A stretch of 64,000 bases of DNA from Euborellia annulipes (lineage: Eukaryota; Arthropoda; Insecta; Dermaptera; Anisolabididae): positions 124,001 to 188,000 of the forward strand of contig JAKCPI010004981.1 in assembly GCA_023213315.1 (NCBI GenBank). The letters run 5' to 3'. The notes under the pieces were generated by a model. The model was not told the DNA's origin. It searched no databases and was given only the letters and a program-made list of their open reading frames with translations. Shown piece after piece: positions 21,795-33,743 of this stretch. Both the position numbers and the translations under genes were made by a program. Position 1 is the stretch's first letter. Each line of letters begins with the position of its first letter.

Positions 21795-22378
21795 AAATCT
21801 GGTGTGACTGGTCGCACAACACACAACTTTCTCTTACCTTCGATAATTGAAATTTTTGTTCTGTGCTTGTCATGCCAAATTTATATATTAATATTTAATA
21901 GTTTCCGTCGATATATTAGAATTTATGATGTAAAATTAATAAATATGTGAAAATATTTATAATCTGTTATCATGGAAACCATTTCTCCTATCTTTCCTAT
22001 GAAGAGTAAAGTAGTCAAACAATTTTGAGGTCAAAATGAGAATATACATTTTGAAGAGCATCTAAAAAATAATTGATTTATGAATTTTAATCAAAATTGT
22101 TAGAGCGAATTTTGAATTTTGAGACAATCAAAAAAAAAACTGAAAAAGTACATTAGTAAAGTACTAGTACTTTATGGACGATTTGTTCACAAGCTTATTT
22201 TTACGCGCCAGGGGGTGACTAACTTAAATATAAAATTTCAACCTCGGAGCTGAATTCGTTACTTAGGGGACTTCAAAACTTGTATTTTTATCAAAATCTC
22301 CACGTCGAATTTTCGACATGAAACCAATACTTTTTATCTCTATATATTAACAATATATATAGGTAATAAAAAGTAAAA
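21795..22378 (-). repeat. Family A repeat, minus strand
   Basis: From AAAAAATCTGGTGTGACTGG (3' hairpin, stem CTTTCTCTTACC half-decayed on the right) to AATAAAAAGTAAAAAA near the 5' end. The microsatellite region is deleted. Confidence 0.85.
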
Positions 22379-22379
22379 A

Positions 22380-23815
22380 ATGCAATCGCGTATTAATAAC
22401 AATTTTTTCCTAGGAAGGCTCTTTCTTGCATCTGAAAAACGAAAAACACATCAAATGGGGCCAAAAATAAATTTATTTTTTATTTTTCTGGTTCAATTAT
22501 CTTTTTCTGCGTTTTCTATAAATTATTTATCTTAATTTAATTCGACATGAATATTTTATTTGTATACAATGGTAGTAAAATAAAACTGAATTCATTAGGC
22601 TATTTATATTTTAATTTAAAAAAAATAACATTTTTAAATTTAGTTTCTTGGGAGCCGTGTTAAATAATCGTGCGGATATGTTTCCGTGGCCACTGATTTG
22701 TCCTCCCACCCCCCGGATTTAAAAATTTGCTTTTTCAAAAAGCACAAAATAAATTCGAGTTAGAACAATTTTATCACCTGTTTGAATATTTTATTTGTTT
22801 TTAAAATTTCACCAGCTCCATTGTTCCGCGCTTTGAGTCATAATAATTTTTTCAAACTGACCTTCTATAAATAAACGGTAAGGTTTGTTTATTTATTTTT
22901 GACCTATGTTGATTGGGGATTTTATACCAAAAAAAAAAATTCTAAATTTAGACTACATAGGATCAAAGAATAAATTTTTAATGAAGAACATACCGAACCT
23001 TATATTTTTATTCTGACATTAATATTAGAATTGGATTCTAATTAAAAAAATATATACATACCCTCAGAACAAGTCCATAAACAACTTGTCTACATAATAG
23101 AACAAAATGCTTTAAAATTTGATTATTTTTTTTTTAAACTTCCTCAAAGTGACGTCTTTTGGTTGTCTATCTTTCAACATGTTTAATGGATGACACAAAT
23201 AAATTGAAATGTTTATCTTACTTGCGTTAAATTAATCTCAAAAATCAGAGGGGTGGGGAGGACCCCCTTCAAAACACTTATTTTCCCTAAATAAAATTCT
23301 GTCCATTATAATTTTTTGAGTTCTTCTTTTCTGCCTAAAAATCCTTTAACTCTTCCCAGATTAAAAAATTCTACATTAAAACTAGTTTTATTTAATTTGG
23401 TTTTAGAATCATTTGGTATTATATTGTCAGAGAAACTTCAGAGGTCGCTTTCATCAAATACGGAATAACCTCCATACTTCAAACACGACTAATTATTTTA
23501 TTAATTTTTAATAAGATAAACCATACTCCTTTAGGGAATTTTATGTGAACTCTAGTTTTTTTTTTTTAAATATATTTCCCATGTACTTATTAAGATATAA
23601 ATATATATATATAATAATATCATTAAAATTTGATTAAACTTAATAACTATTTTCTAAATATCGAGAAATTTCAAAACGCATATTTGAAATTTGATCTTAC
23701 CACATTAATTTTATTTTCTTCAATAAGTTAAAGTATAAATACAAATAATGCTCTCACATTATTTTGTTCATAACAATATAAATAAATTTCAATTTAGTTT
23801 AGGTTTGTGTTTGAT
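22380..23815. other. AT-rich stretch, no gene seen
   Basis: Longest near-featureless interval on the left half. It has short C-rich patches (about 22705-22715 and 23262-23270) but no coding frame, tRNA or recognised repeat. Confidence 0.55.
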
Positions 23816-23824
23816 TGGGCGAAA

Positions 23825-23895
23825 ATTGCGCCCCCTGGAGTCGAACCAGGACCTCCACACTTTCGCGGTATTTATCCTAGGTTGCCGGCACAATA
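23825..23895 (-). repeat. tRNA-like sequence, B-box kept
   Basis: On the minus strand CCTGG-TTCGACT-CCAGG forms a perfect T-arm with a Pol III B-box (GGTTCGACTCC), and TGTGCC upstream can pair with GGGCGCA after it. The distance between them (about 35 nt) is too short for a full D-arm plus anticodon arm. It is probably a tRNA pseudogene or a SINE head. Confidence 0.4.
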
Positions 23896-23934
23896 AATTT
23901 CATTTCTAATATCTTCATATATTTTCTATTGTTA

Positions 23935-24072
23935 AATCGTAACTTCAAGAATTAATAACTCAAAAAGTTATAAGAATTTCGGGACGGAAATAATTTTGGT
24001 GTAATTTCTAAAAGGTTCTCTTTAAGCATTTAAAATTTGGTTTCGAAATTTCAACGGAAAGTTGCCCAAATA
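23935..24072 (-). mobile_element. Fragment of second Helitron-like family
   Basis: Reverse-complement match to 40545-40690: GGGCAACTTTCCGTTG, AAACCAAATTTTA and TTCTTATAACTTTTTGAGTT in order. The (GTCT)n part is absent, and the adjacent Family A copy starts at 24088. See the better copy at 40490. Confidence 0.7.
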
Positions 24073-24087
24073 AAGCGTGACAATTCA

Positions 24088-24231
24088 ATTTTTTCTTTTT
24101 TCCTATGTTATATGTAATATATATAGAGAGAAAGTATTGGTTTCATGTCAAAAATTCGATGTCGAGATTTTGATGGATCTTCACGTTTTGAGGTCCCCTG
24201 AATCAAAAAAGTGGTTTTCGCGACATGGTTG

Positions 24232-24264
<33 letters not shown>

Positions 24265-25078
24265 GTGTGTGTGTGTGTCTGTGTGTGTTCAATTTTAAGC
24301 ATGAAGGAATTGAGCTATGAGGCTGAAATTTTATATTTAAGTTAAACATCTCCCGGGACCGACAAAATAAGCTTTTAATCAAAATCGGCCAAAAAGTACT
24401 AGTACTTTACTGATGTACTTTTTCAGTTTTTTTCGATTTTCTCAAAATTCGCTCTAACGATTTTGATTAAAATTCAAAAATCAATTATTTATTAGATGCT
24501 CTTTCAAATGTATATTCTCGTTTTGCCCTCAAAATTGTTTGAAGACACTTTACTCTTGTGCTTCATAGGAAAGATAGGAGAAATAAATGGTTGCCATGGT
24601 AACCGAATTTAAATCTTTTCTTTTATTAGATTAAAAATCAATTATTATTTAAACGCCCATTTTTTTTTTCGGAGAAAACATACTCTCTCTCTCACAAAAC
24701 TATCTCTCTCTTTCTACGCTTTAAATTTTCTACCTTATCTTCGCATTTGGCCAATGTTAATTTCCTATAGGGATTTGTATGTTAATTTCGATTCAAAAGG
24801 GGGTCCCCTTGGAACTTTTTACGCATTTAAAATTTTTTTTCCAATTCTTATGAAATTTTGTATTTATTTACGAATCTATATTGTGTATAAAATGTCCAAA
24901 TATGAGATTAAAATTTTGAAAAATAACCATAGTTTATTTGAAGCAGTCAACATTTAAAATGCAAGTTTGAAACTAAGGTGTATGGGAAACTAAATATATC
25001 TCGACACAAAAAATCTGGTGTGACAGGCTTTTCTACCGAAGGGTAGAGAAAGTTGTGTGTGTGGCCAGTCCACCAGAT
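24088..25078 (+). repeat. Family A repeat, long form
   Basis: Best-preserved microsatellite: GTCTGTCTGTCTGTCTGTCT at about 24234-24264, then GTGTGTGTGTGTCTGTGTG. It has the same extra 450-bp segment as 11952-12960. The 3' hairpin has a partly deleted stem (TTTCTACCGAAGGGTAGAGA). Overlapping plus and minus open frames of 64-73 residues come from the repeat. Confidence 0.9.
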
Positions 25079-25249
25079 TTTTATTTTTCAATTCAATTCA
25101 ATTTATTTGTCTGGACCCTTTACATTTTTTGACTTTGGACAACCCTTCCATGAAACCTCTCGTTTATGTGCGGGAGAGTTGTCCAGTTTGTCATTACATA
25201 ATAATTTCTACATTTTCCTGTAGTATTATAAATATTTTTTAATTTGCTC

Positions 25250-25415
25250 AGGGGCCCACATCTTGTGGGTACGTGAATGGCGACCACGAGCTGCCCTAGC
25301 TGGGACTGACAGTACTTATTTTATTTGCATGTCAGTCTCTTTCCTTCTATATTTTCAACAGGCGCCAGACCGTGCGACGGGCTGGCCTGTTCTATTCCTT
25401 CCTGTCGCAAAAACC
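25250..25415 (+). mobile_element. SINE-like retroposon, copy 2 (truncated)
   Basis: GCTCAGGGGCCCACATCTTG to CTTCCTGTCGCAAAAAC, matching the first two thirds of the element at 57850. No flanking duplication was found. The minus-strand 86-residue frame extends from it into AT-rich DNA and is not a credible gene. Confidence 0.75.
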
Positions 25416-25894
25416 TCCTCCGATTTAATTCCTGTGGATTAGTTACATTATTTAACAGTCTATTATTATTTATTAATTTAGTTATTACATATTTGTTAGT
25501 TCTTTTTCCATATTTATTTGTATAATTCGGTTGAATTGCCATACCTCTCATCATAGTCCCTGTTCCATATTTATTCTCCACCTTGTCAATCTTTCTCTAA
25601 TACATTTTTTTTTCATACAAATTTTTTATCTTTAAAATGTATAGCATTTCATGTACCTCGTCTTTGTCACCATTATTCAATTTCTCACCTAATATTTTTA
25701 TAAATCTATCTTGTATTGTACAGACACGGACATTAACGAATTATATATTTATAGATTGGTTATAAATAATAAATATTTACTGCTAACGGTATCGTTAGAT
25801 TAATATACTGTTTATGCAAAAACAAAAAAAAAATTATTTATGCACAAATTCCGGGTTTGGATTAAATGTGATTTGTCTTGCTTTCTTGTTCCAG
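25416..25894. other. AT-rich stretch, likely intron
   Basis: No gene. It ends with a good polypyrimidine tract and acceptor (TTGTCTTGCTTTCTTGTTCCAG) before the exon at 25895. Confidence 0.5.
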
Positions 25895-26115
25895 ATACGC
25901 CTCTTGTAATTTGGCGCGTGAACATGGCACGTGCTTCCCGGTTGGATCCACCCGCATTCTCTGCCGGTTAAAACATGACTGATGCATCCTATTTGTGGTC
26001 GCCATCAAAAAATTGCCGATGAGGATGCAGTTTATTACATCGAAATCCCACCCGTCCCCGGCGCTGGCCTCTGCTCTCCTCTACATCTCAGTGCTTCAAG
26101 TGTTCACCGTCCAAG
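25895..26115 (+). CDS. Host exon: 5' UTR plus signal peptide
   Basis: The acceptor (CTTTCTTGTTCCAG) ends at 25894 and the donor CAAG|GTCAGT begins at 26116. GC content jumps inside these borders only. From ATG at 26019 the frame encodes 32 codons: MRMQFITSKSHPSP, then a hydrophobic core LASALLYISVLQVFTV, then Q, stopping one base into the next codon (phase 1). A short basic/polar start, a hydrophobic stretch and a phase-1 exit are typical of signal-peptide exons of secreted or single-pass membrane proteins. Three upstream ATGs (about 25923, 25976, 25982) open short frames; the 25982 one reads across the whole exon in another frame but lacks a signal-like pattern. The gene is not identified; further exons are probably outside the window or far downstream. 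Confidence 0.6.
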
Positions 26116-26489
26116 GTCAGTTGTTTCCCTTAATCTATCTCTCTCTCTTTTAATTAATTTATGTTTAGAAAGATCATGTGGGCGTCCCAACTGTTAAAAA
26201 AAATCAATCAATTAGATAGAAATATTCACACAGTTAAAAAAAAAAATCAAGTTTAAAAGTCCGCATTATTTTTCTGTAATATATTTTCCTTCAGCTCAAT
26301 TGCGAATACTAATTTTTTATTTCAGTTGTTTTTATCGTTTCATCAATTTTTATTTAATTTTTCAAATATATACCTATATATATATGACCAATTTTCGTTT
26401 GGGAAAATGTGTCCCATAAACAAAAGTAGTAACAAAAAGAATATATTACAATTGGAATTTGTCGCTGCATCATATAGGGTAAAGGAACG
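26116..26489 (+). other. Probable intron start
   Basis: Begins GTCAGTTGTTTCCC after the exon. AT-rich with short TA tracts (26375-26386). No other gene. Confidence 0.45.
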
Positions 26490-26618
26490 CAAGAGTAAAA
26501 ACCAGCATTAGATGTTCGCCTCTCACATCATCTTTATTTCGAAGATATTTCGACCAGGTTAAGATGATGTGAGGCGTCCATCTAATGCTGGTTTTTACTC
26601 TACGTTCCTTTACTTAAG
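26490..26618. repeat. Foldback with AAAGGAACGC arms
   Basis: Arms of about 52 bp: AAAGGAACGCAAGAGTAAAA onward pairs with the sequence ending TTTTACTCTACGTTCCTTT; both contain the CATCATCTT/AAGATGATG inner ends. The loop contains GAAGATATTTCGACCAGG. The outer arm is related to the mini hairpin at 6565. Confidence 0.85.
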
Positions 26619-26699
26619 AAATATGTTTATATATTATATGTATTTTTTAATAAGTTCCTTTGAGAGGGCCCGGGAACCTCGGGGTTGGTGTAAAAATTG

Positions 26700-27065
26700 A
26701 AATATTTAGAATAGTGAGATCAAGTCAGTCGAAAACAAATTCTTCTGCTTTATTTCATACAAATGTCGACTTTTCGGCCGATATTCCAGCCTTCATCAGA
26801 ACATATGTTATGTTTGCTTCGAGCTTACAGGGGCTCTTGACATCTGACATAATGTTGGCGCGAACGTTCGTCGGATGACATGACTTCTGGATCAATAGTC
26901 ACTGTTGAACCTAGAAGTCATGGCATCCGACGAATCTTCGCACCAACATTATGTCAGGAGATGCCAAGAGCCCCTGTAAGCTCGAGGCAAACATAACACA
27001 TGTTCTGATGAAAGCTGGAATATCGGCCGAAACATCGACATTTGTATGAAATAAAGCAGAAGAGA
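26700..27065. repeat. Long foldback, about 160-bp arms
   Basis: Arms from TTCTGCTTTATTTCATACAA to its complement, including GTCGACTTTTCGGCCGATAT, AGGGGCTCTTG and ACATAATGTTGGCGC, around a centre near 26900 (CAATAGTCACTGTTG). Plus and minus frames of about 70 residues are mirror images of the arms. No transposase. Confidence 0.9.
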
Positions 27066-27217
27066 AATATATATTTTTCTTCATTTCCTTTCGGTTGCCT
27101 TGATCTCCTCATTACTCTTATACGTTCAGCCACTGCTCCTGAAATTAAATGTCCCTGAATAATCATTCATTTTATATTTTTTTAATAAATAATATACTCA
27201 TTTTCCATAAATAAACA

Positions 27218-27274
27218 ATACTTTTTCTCTCTATATATATACATATTGCATATAGGTAAGAGAAAGACATATCA
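27218..27274 (-). repeat. Family A 5' end fragment
   Basis: AATACTTTTTCTCTCTATAT to AGGTAAGAGAAAG: only the 5' hairpin of a minus-strand copy. Confidence 0.7.
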
Positions 27275-27403
27275 AACATATGATTATCAAACTAACTATT
27301 GTTTAAATAATTTCCTATATCTACGTATATATTTGAATAAAATATTAATATTCAATGAATTCCTCTATTCAGACTTGACAAGTCAGATATATTTAACAAA
27401 TGT

Positions 27404-27580
27404 GGAGTATGTTTATTTGTTGGTGGGCCAAACTCCATGGCCTCAGAGAATCGAACCCAGAATCTCCGATGTTTGCTCCCGTGGTCTGGAGCAAATGGCA
27501 GCCCACCGATGCCCCGGAAATACTGGGTTCGATTTTGAGCCATGGGACTTTTGGCCCACCAACAAATAAACATACACATT
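27404..27580. repeat. Palindrome with tRNA-like arms
   Basis: GTATGTTTATTTGTTGGTGG at the left is inverted at the right end. Each arm has a B-box-like GGGTTCGATT (minus strand near 27435, plus strand near 27530). It looks like two SINE or tRNA-like units head to head, or a foldback whose arms contain one. The overlapping 75-107-residue frames are mirror-image by-products. Confidence 0.6.
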
Positions 27581-28025
27581 GGTTAAAAATAACTATTATT
27601 TATTTCTATTACGAAATCCTCGAATATTTAAAGTAAATTTTCGATTATTTGTTCGTCGTGTCTTGGTTGCTTGGTCGTCACTTGTCGGTTGGTAGGACCA
27701 ACGTTGTTGAGAGGATGGCAGTTGTCAACAGTGGTTGTAATAGGCAACTGGCGTGTTAAATGTAATCATAGTTTAGAGATACTTTATTTTTTTACGATAG
27801 TGATGAGAGATTTGGGGGTAGATGAGTTGAACATTCAGCTTTCGGTCACGAGATGATCTTCATGTTACAATTGGATCTCGTTCTTTTTATATCTTAGTGA
27901 GTTTTATTACTCATCTGCTAATTGCACAGTGTCAGCAATTATTCAATTCCCGTAGACCAATATTTTTCATAATTTGATCCAATTCGAATTCTCTCTTCCT
28001 ACGAACGTGTCGTGTTGACTCAAAA
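27581..28025. other. Moderate-GC stretch, no gene recognised
   Basis: 27650-27960 is less AT-rich than its surroundings (GTTGCTTGGTCGTCACTTGT) but shows no convincing exon borders or RNA fold. It may be an unrecognised repeat. Confidence 0.35.
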
Positions 28026-28026
28026 T

Positions 28027-28745
28027 TATTTTACTTTCTTTTACCCTATATATAAAATATATAGAAAGAGAAAGTATTGCGAACATGTCAAAAATTCAAT
28101 GTCGAGATTTTTATGGATATAGGTCTACATGTTTTGAGGTCCCCTGAGTTCAAAAATTGGTCTGTGTGTGTGGACATATTCAAGTATGAAGGAAATGAGC
28201 TACTAGGTTGAAATTTTATATTTAAGTTAGGTACCTCCCAAAGTCATGAAAATAGGCTTTTAAACAAAATAGGCCAAAAAATACTAGTATTTTACTGATG
28301 TACTTTTTCAGTTTCTTTTTGATTTTCTCAAAATTCGCTCCAATGATTTTGTCTAAAATTCATAAATCAATTATTTTTTACCTGCTCTTTAAAATGTATA
28401 TTCTCATTTTGCCTTTGAAATCTTTTGATGCACATACATCTATATACTCTTGTACTTCATAGGAAAAGGTAGGAGAAATGGTTTCGATGGTAACGGAGTT
28501 TAAAATGTTTTCCCATTTTGATTAAAATTCATAAGTCAAGCTTTTTAAAAAGCATATCAATAAAGTTTTTCGTGAAAATTGTTTGAAGTACCCTTTACTG
28601 ATGTATTCCAGATTTTTCGAATTCATTTCTTCCTTCCATAGACCCAATGAATGTTAAATCCCAATGAGGAAGAGAATGTAAATTTCGATTCAAAAGGGGA
28701 TCCAATTTGGTACTTTAAAAAAAAATTTTTTTCCAATTCTTCAAT
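28027..28745 (+). repeat. Family A repeat, 3' hairpin missing
   Basis: 5' hairpin ACTTTCTTTTACCCTATATA to AAGAGAAAGTATTG, core, block, then part of the long-form segment (AATTTCGATTCAAAAGGGG). It ends in AT-rich DNA. Confidence 0.8.
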
Positions 28746-30350
28746 CAATTTTTCCGTCATGTAGCACTTATTATATTTAAATTTATTATTGTTTTTGTTT
28801 ATTTTTTGTGATGAGAGGGAGCATTGCTTTGCATCACTGCTTAGGAATGAACTCTCATTCATGTCTTATCTTCTTAAAATTCCATCTAATTATTCATAAC
28901 TTAGTTATCATATAAGATTAGAGAAAAATTTTAATTTATCACTCTATGAAAATTACAAAATAAATTTTTTTTTTTTATTTCTTTAGCTAATCAAATTATT
29001 TTAGAATAGCATTTTTCTTAATTTATCGTTAATTATTTAATTTGATAAATTTTAGCCAAAAGTTTTCTTCATTGTTTCATTAATAAAACTGGAAAACAGT
29101 CTAAAATCCCTTACAAGAAGCATTTTCTAATGAAAATTATATTTACCTAATGAATTTATTATATAAGAGAATAGACATTGATTTCACATTTATCTAAGCA
29201 TAAATTGAATATTGAAGTTGAGAACAAAAGGCAACTCCCCAAAAGTTTGCATTGTCCCCAATCACCCTTAGATAATTAATTTCCTGATAAATTACTTCTC
29301 ACCCTCTGACATTTTCGCTAAATATTTTACATTCGTGTAACGATATGAAAGCTAATTAAATAATTTGTTTAGGAAAGAAATTATTTTCTCACTGCTTTAA
29401 ATTCCTACATAAAATAATTGGATTAAAATTTTGTTAATCCCATAAGTTTGACTTTTTGAAGATTAAATGTTTTTAAAATACTATCTTTTCAATGAGAATT
29501 TTTTATATTATATTTATTATATATAGGTAAAATGTTCGGTTTCAAAAAATATTTTTATATTTTTTATTTCAAAAAAATAAAAGACCAAAATAAATTCCAT
29601 GCTTAATTTCATCTCTTAGAGTTGCGAAAATTCGTATCTCGGACTGTATTATTTTGTCTTCATTTTAGAGTATATTTTAGAGTTTGTCAAACACTTTTAT
29701 TTTAATCTTATTTTTGTTTTTTAGTATTTTTAGCTTTAAATTAGTAATATATCTTTTTTTTAGCTTTCAAATCAATTAATAATAAAATTGAATTCGGCAG
29801 TTTAATCATTGAATTTTAATTATTTTGACTTTAATTATTTACTATGGAATTATCATTAACAAAAGGGTTTTAAAAATAAACGAAACAATCTCACCAATCT
29901 AAAAACAGCCATAATCAATACGCTTCATGGCATTTTAAAAGAGTTTTAGCAACGACTTTTTCCATGAAATAAGTTTTATGTTAATTCTAAAACGAGACCA
30001 AAATAAGAGAAGGGTAAAAAAGGATAACTTCTTGTCTCAAACCTAAAGAAAATATAAAAATTTTGGGTCGAATAATAAATAAGACAATAATCTACAGTCA
30101 AATCTTTTTTACTTATTCATTTAACCATCGCATGAACTGGAATTTTATTCGGGGCATCCTGATAATGGGATCTAATAATAAAATTTTACCAAAAATATGA
30201 AAAAATTCATACTTATTAGAAATATTATTAAATTTTAAATAGAATATTTTATAGGATTTATTATTTACAACTTTTTGACGTTTCTGAGACTAAACATCAC
30301 CCATCATCAGGACAAAAATAAATTTATTTCTTTGTCTTTTTCAATTGTTT
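28746..30350. other. AT-rich stretch, no gene seen
   Basis: 1.6 kb with no supported coding sequence, RNA or repeat. ACGTTTCTGAGACTAAACAT near 30278 with CATCATCAGGAC resembles one end of the GACGTTTCGG-type foldbacks. Confidence 0.5.
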
Positions 30351-30940
30351 TAAAAAATCTGGTGTGAATGATCGCACAGCACACAACTTTCTCTTACCTC
30401 TGGTAAGATTTTTTTGTCTAGTTTCCGCCGATTTATTAGAATTCAAGATATAAAATTTATAAACATTTGAAAATATTTATATTTTGTTACCATGGCAACT
30501 ATTTCTCTTATCTTTCCAATGAAGTACAAGAGTAAAGTGTGCTTCAAAAGATTTCAAGGGCAAAATGAAAATTTTAAAGAGCATCTAAAAAATAATTGAT
30601 TTATGAATTTTAATCGGAATTAAAAAAAAAATCGGAAAAAACTGAAAAAGGACATCAGTAAAGTAAATCTTTGGCCAATTTTGTTCAAAATCATCGTGTT
30701 TTGTGCCAGAGGGGTACTTAACTTAATTATAAAATTTCAACCTCGTAGCTCTTTTCCTTCTTGAGTTATTTTGTTCACAGACAGACAGACCATGTTTCGA
30801 AAATCACTTTTTTTTATTCAGGGAACCTCAAAACTTGTATATCCATCAAAATCTCGACATCGAATTTTTGACATACCAATATTTTCCCTCTATGTATAGG
30901 CCTATATATTTCACATACACATAGGTAAGAGAAAGTAAAA
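30351..30940 (-). repeat. Family A repeat, minus strand
   Basis: AAAAAATCTGGTGTGAATGA to AGGTAAGAGAAAGTAAAAA. The 3' hairpin lost its right half. CACAGACAGACAGACC is the microsatellite. Nearly complete otherwise. Confidence 0.85.
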
Positions 30941-32345
30941 ATAGTATTTTTCCACTAATTTAATTAATATATATAAAATACTATTTTCCAAACTTGTAAA
31001 ACCCCTGAAAAATGCTGAGATATATTTAGACATGTGACATGAGTCGAAGTCAGCCAGTATGTTAGCCTCTAGTGAACAATATTCCCAATTCAGGCTTTAA
31101 TTTGATCTCTCGAATTAAGAATTCTATTCCATAGTTACCCTATTTGTAGGCATATATACAGTATATTAAAAACAAAACTACATTTTATGTATAGAGAAAC
31201 TTTTGAGACAACCCTTTGCAGCTGAGTGTTTCGGATGCCCAACCTCACGGCTGTAATCTAATACTTACTTAGCGGAGATTGTAAATACTTTAAAATTGCT
31301 TAACCTCAATTTCTTTTTTGAAATTTTAAAAATTTTTTACTACTAAAAAACCCTAAAAATTAAAAAAAAAATATATTTTTTTCAAATAAAATTGTTTATT
31401 CAATATACCTCTAATTTTTCCTTAAACCATTTTAACGTCAATCTTTTTTTAGAATTATTTTTGTCAGAGAAGAAAAATTTTTGAATAGTAAACACAAATC
31501 ATACTCTTTATAACAACTTATTACTATTTTCACCATTATATACCCTATATATATATCTGTGAACATGTTTCCTAAAATTAAACTGAATCATTTGAATACA
31601 CATTATCTATTTAACTCTTATTATCTCACTTTGGTTCAAATTAGAAATCTAAATTTAATACTCGTTTCTAAATTTTCCACTAATTAATCTATTTTACATT
31701 GTATCTCGTACATATGAATAATTGTAGGTTATTTTAAATTATTTTTATCAATGCTTTTTGGACATAATTATGATGGAATAAAACTTCCGGTTTTTCGTGT
31801 AGTAATCAACAATTTAGCTCCCGAATTCATTTCTTCAATTTTTTGAGAGTTATATACTTAAATTTTGATCATAAAGTTGCATAGAATACACAAATTCCTT
31901 CGTTTTTTCTTTTGCTTACTGGAAGGTAGTCTACTCAAATGACCTAGTCCCTCTAGAGACGATCAGGCAATCTCATTTGTTAATTTCTTGGTGAAATTAA
32001 TACTGTTCTATTCTAGAGACGACTAGAGTATTGTGGAAAACTCCTCTATCATAGATCACGGTAACTGTAAAATAGGGTGGTTCGGTTAAAACTAGGGTGG
32101 TTAAAACCGGTTTTAACCGTCCTAGTTTTAATCCAATTTTGACAAGTGGTTTTTATTGAAAACAAAGAAATTATATATAGTATGCTTAAAAATTACATAA
32201 TTACATAAAACATAAATGATTCTGAAATGGAAGATCTAAAAAACAAAACTTAAAAATAACTAAACATAAATTTTATATTGATATTTACAGGAATTTTGGA
32301 CCAATAGTTTCAATTAAAAGTTGAAAGTGTTGAAAAAAAAAATCC
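30941..32345. other. AT-rich stretch, small inverted motifs
   Basis: Around 32070-32130, AGGGTGGTTAAAACCGG and its inverse make a short palindrome. CTAGAGACGA occurs at 31952 and 32012 (short direct repeat). No gene seen. Confidence 0.45.
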
Positions 32346-32780
32346 GACATAAAAAAATATGGTGTGACTGGCCGCACAACACAAACTGTCTCTTATATTC
32401 ACTAATTGAAAGTTGTGTTCTGTGCTTGTCACACCAGATTTTTTGTGTCAGGATATTTTATTCAAAATCGTTTTAGATCGAATTTTGAGAAAAAACTGAA
32501 AAAGTACATCAGTAAAGTACTAGTATTCTCTGGCAGATTTTGTTTAAAAAATTCGTGTTTCGTGCTACTGGGGTACCTAACTTAAATATCAAATTTCAAC
32601 CTCCTAGCTCTTTTCGTTCTTGAGATATTTTGTTCACAGACAGACCATTTTGAGGGACCCACTTTTTTAAACTCTAAAACGTGAATTTCCATTAAAAACT
32701 CGACATCGAATTTGTGACATGAAACCAATACTTCCCCCTTACATATATATTACATATTTAGGTAAGAGGAAGTAAAAATT
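32346..32780 (-). repeat. Family A repeat, minus strand, internal deletion
   Basis: 3' hairpin AATATGGTGTGACTGG to TCACACCAGATTTTTT, then a jump to the block and core, ending AGGTAAGAGGAAGTAAAAA. The middle part (CACTTTACTC segment) is deleted. Confidence 0.85.
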
Positions 32781-33244
32781 GTGGTTAATTTTTGGACCAC
32801 TTTTGACCAGTGCTCCGGTCCACTAAAAAAATTTTAACTACCTTGCTGTAAAAATAATAACAAAATATTTAATAAAAAAAGCTTTATTATTTTAAAATTA
32901 TATTCGACCAGAAAAAAATATAATTTGCGAATTATCCTTCTTTTTTTTGTAGATATTTCGATCCCAGTGTTATTTTCAATACAAGCCACTGGTGTTTTGA
33001 AATCGAATTATTTATAAAATAGACGGATAATACGCAAATTATATTTTTTGCTCACCGAATATCCATGTCATAATTAATCCTCCCTACGGCCATCTACAAT
33101 TGACCTTCTTTTTTTAAACATAAATTTCATGCTTAAAAAAAAAAAAAAATTCTATCTAATATCTCAGTAGTCATTTCAACATACCTGGTATATGTCGTAT
33201 TTTTTGTTGGATTGACAATTTTCGAGTACTTGCTTTTTTTTTAT

Positions 33245-33697
33245 ATATTGGCGTGAGGATGCTCGTTGATTGGCAAGGGGAAGAAGAATTACAAAATTGT
33301 AATTTTAATGAGTTACTTAATCCTTATATTTCGAAGGCTCTTCTTCTTAAAAGTCATAAAAAAAAATATATATAAATTTAGATAACATTTGTAAGGTTGT
33401 TATTATATAGCATTGTCACTCAAAACTGTACATATCACAAAGCTTACAGATCTAATAATTTTTTACTCATTGCTATCTTGTCAGCATTCTGTCATATAAG
33501 AAAAGCATATGTACAATTTTGAATGACATTGAGATATGTTATTTAATAACGAACTTACAAATGTTATCTTTAATTATATATTGTTTTTCTTAATTGTAAG
33601 AAGTGCTGATATCCCTTCGAAATATATTGATTAAGTAACTTATTAAAATTACAATTTCTTAATTCTTCTTCCCCTTGCTAACCAACGATCATCCCGG
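33245..33697. repeat. Foldback, about 180-bp arms
   Basis: Left GCTCGTTGATTGGCAAGGGG and right CCCCTTGCTAACCAACGA are inverted; both arms then carry AATTACAAATTT-like, CTTCGAAATAT and AGATAACATTTGTAAG pieces. The centre is about 33465. A G run and C run (33694-33707) follow the right arm. Confidence 0.8.
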
Positions 33698-33743
33698 GGG
33701 GGCCCCCACACCACTTTTTTTACATATTATAATTTAAAAAAAT

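Noticed and set aside
23825..23895. Functional tRNA gene
   Set aside because: Perfect T-arm, but too few bases for D-arm and anticodon arm.
25982..26197. 71-codon frame starting at 25982 across the signal-peptide exon
   Set aside because: It reads through the good donor at 26116 into intron-like DNA; the 26019 frame has a signal-peptide pattern and a phase-1 exit.
26660..27166. Paired 70-72-codon frames on both strands
   Set aside because: They are the two arms of one foldback read in opposite directions.
27246..27636. Three overlapping frames of 75-107 codons
   Set aside because: By-products of a palindrome with tRNA-like arms.
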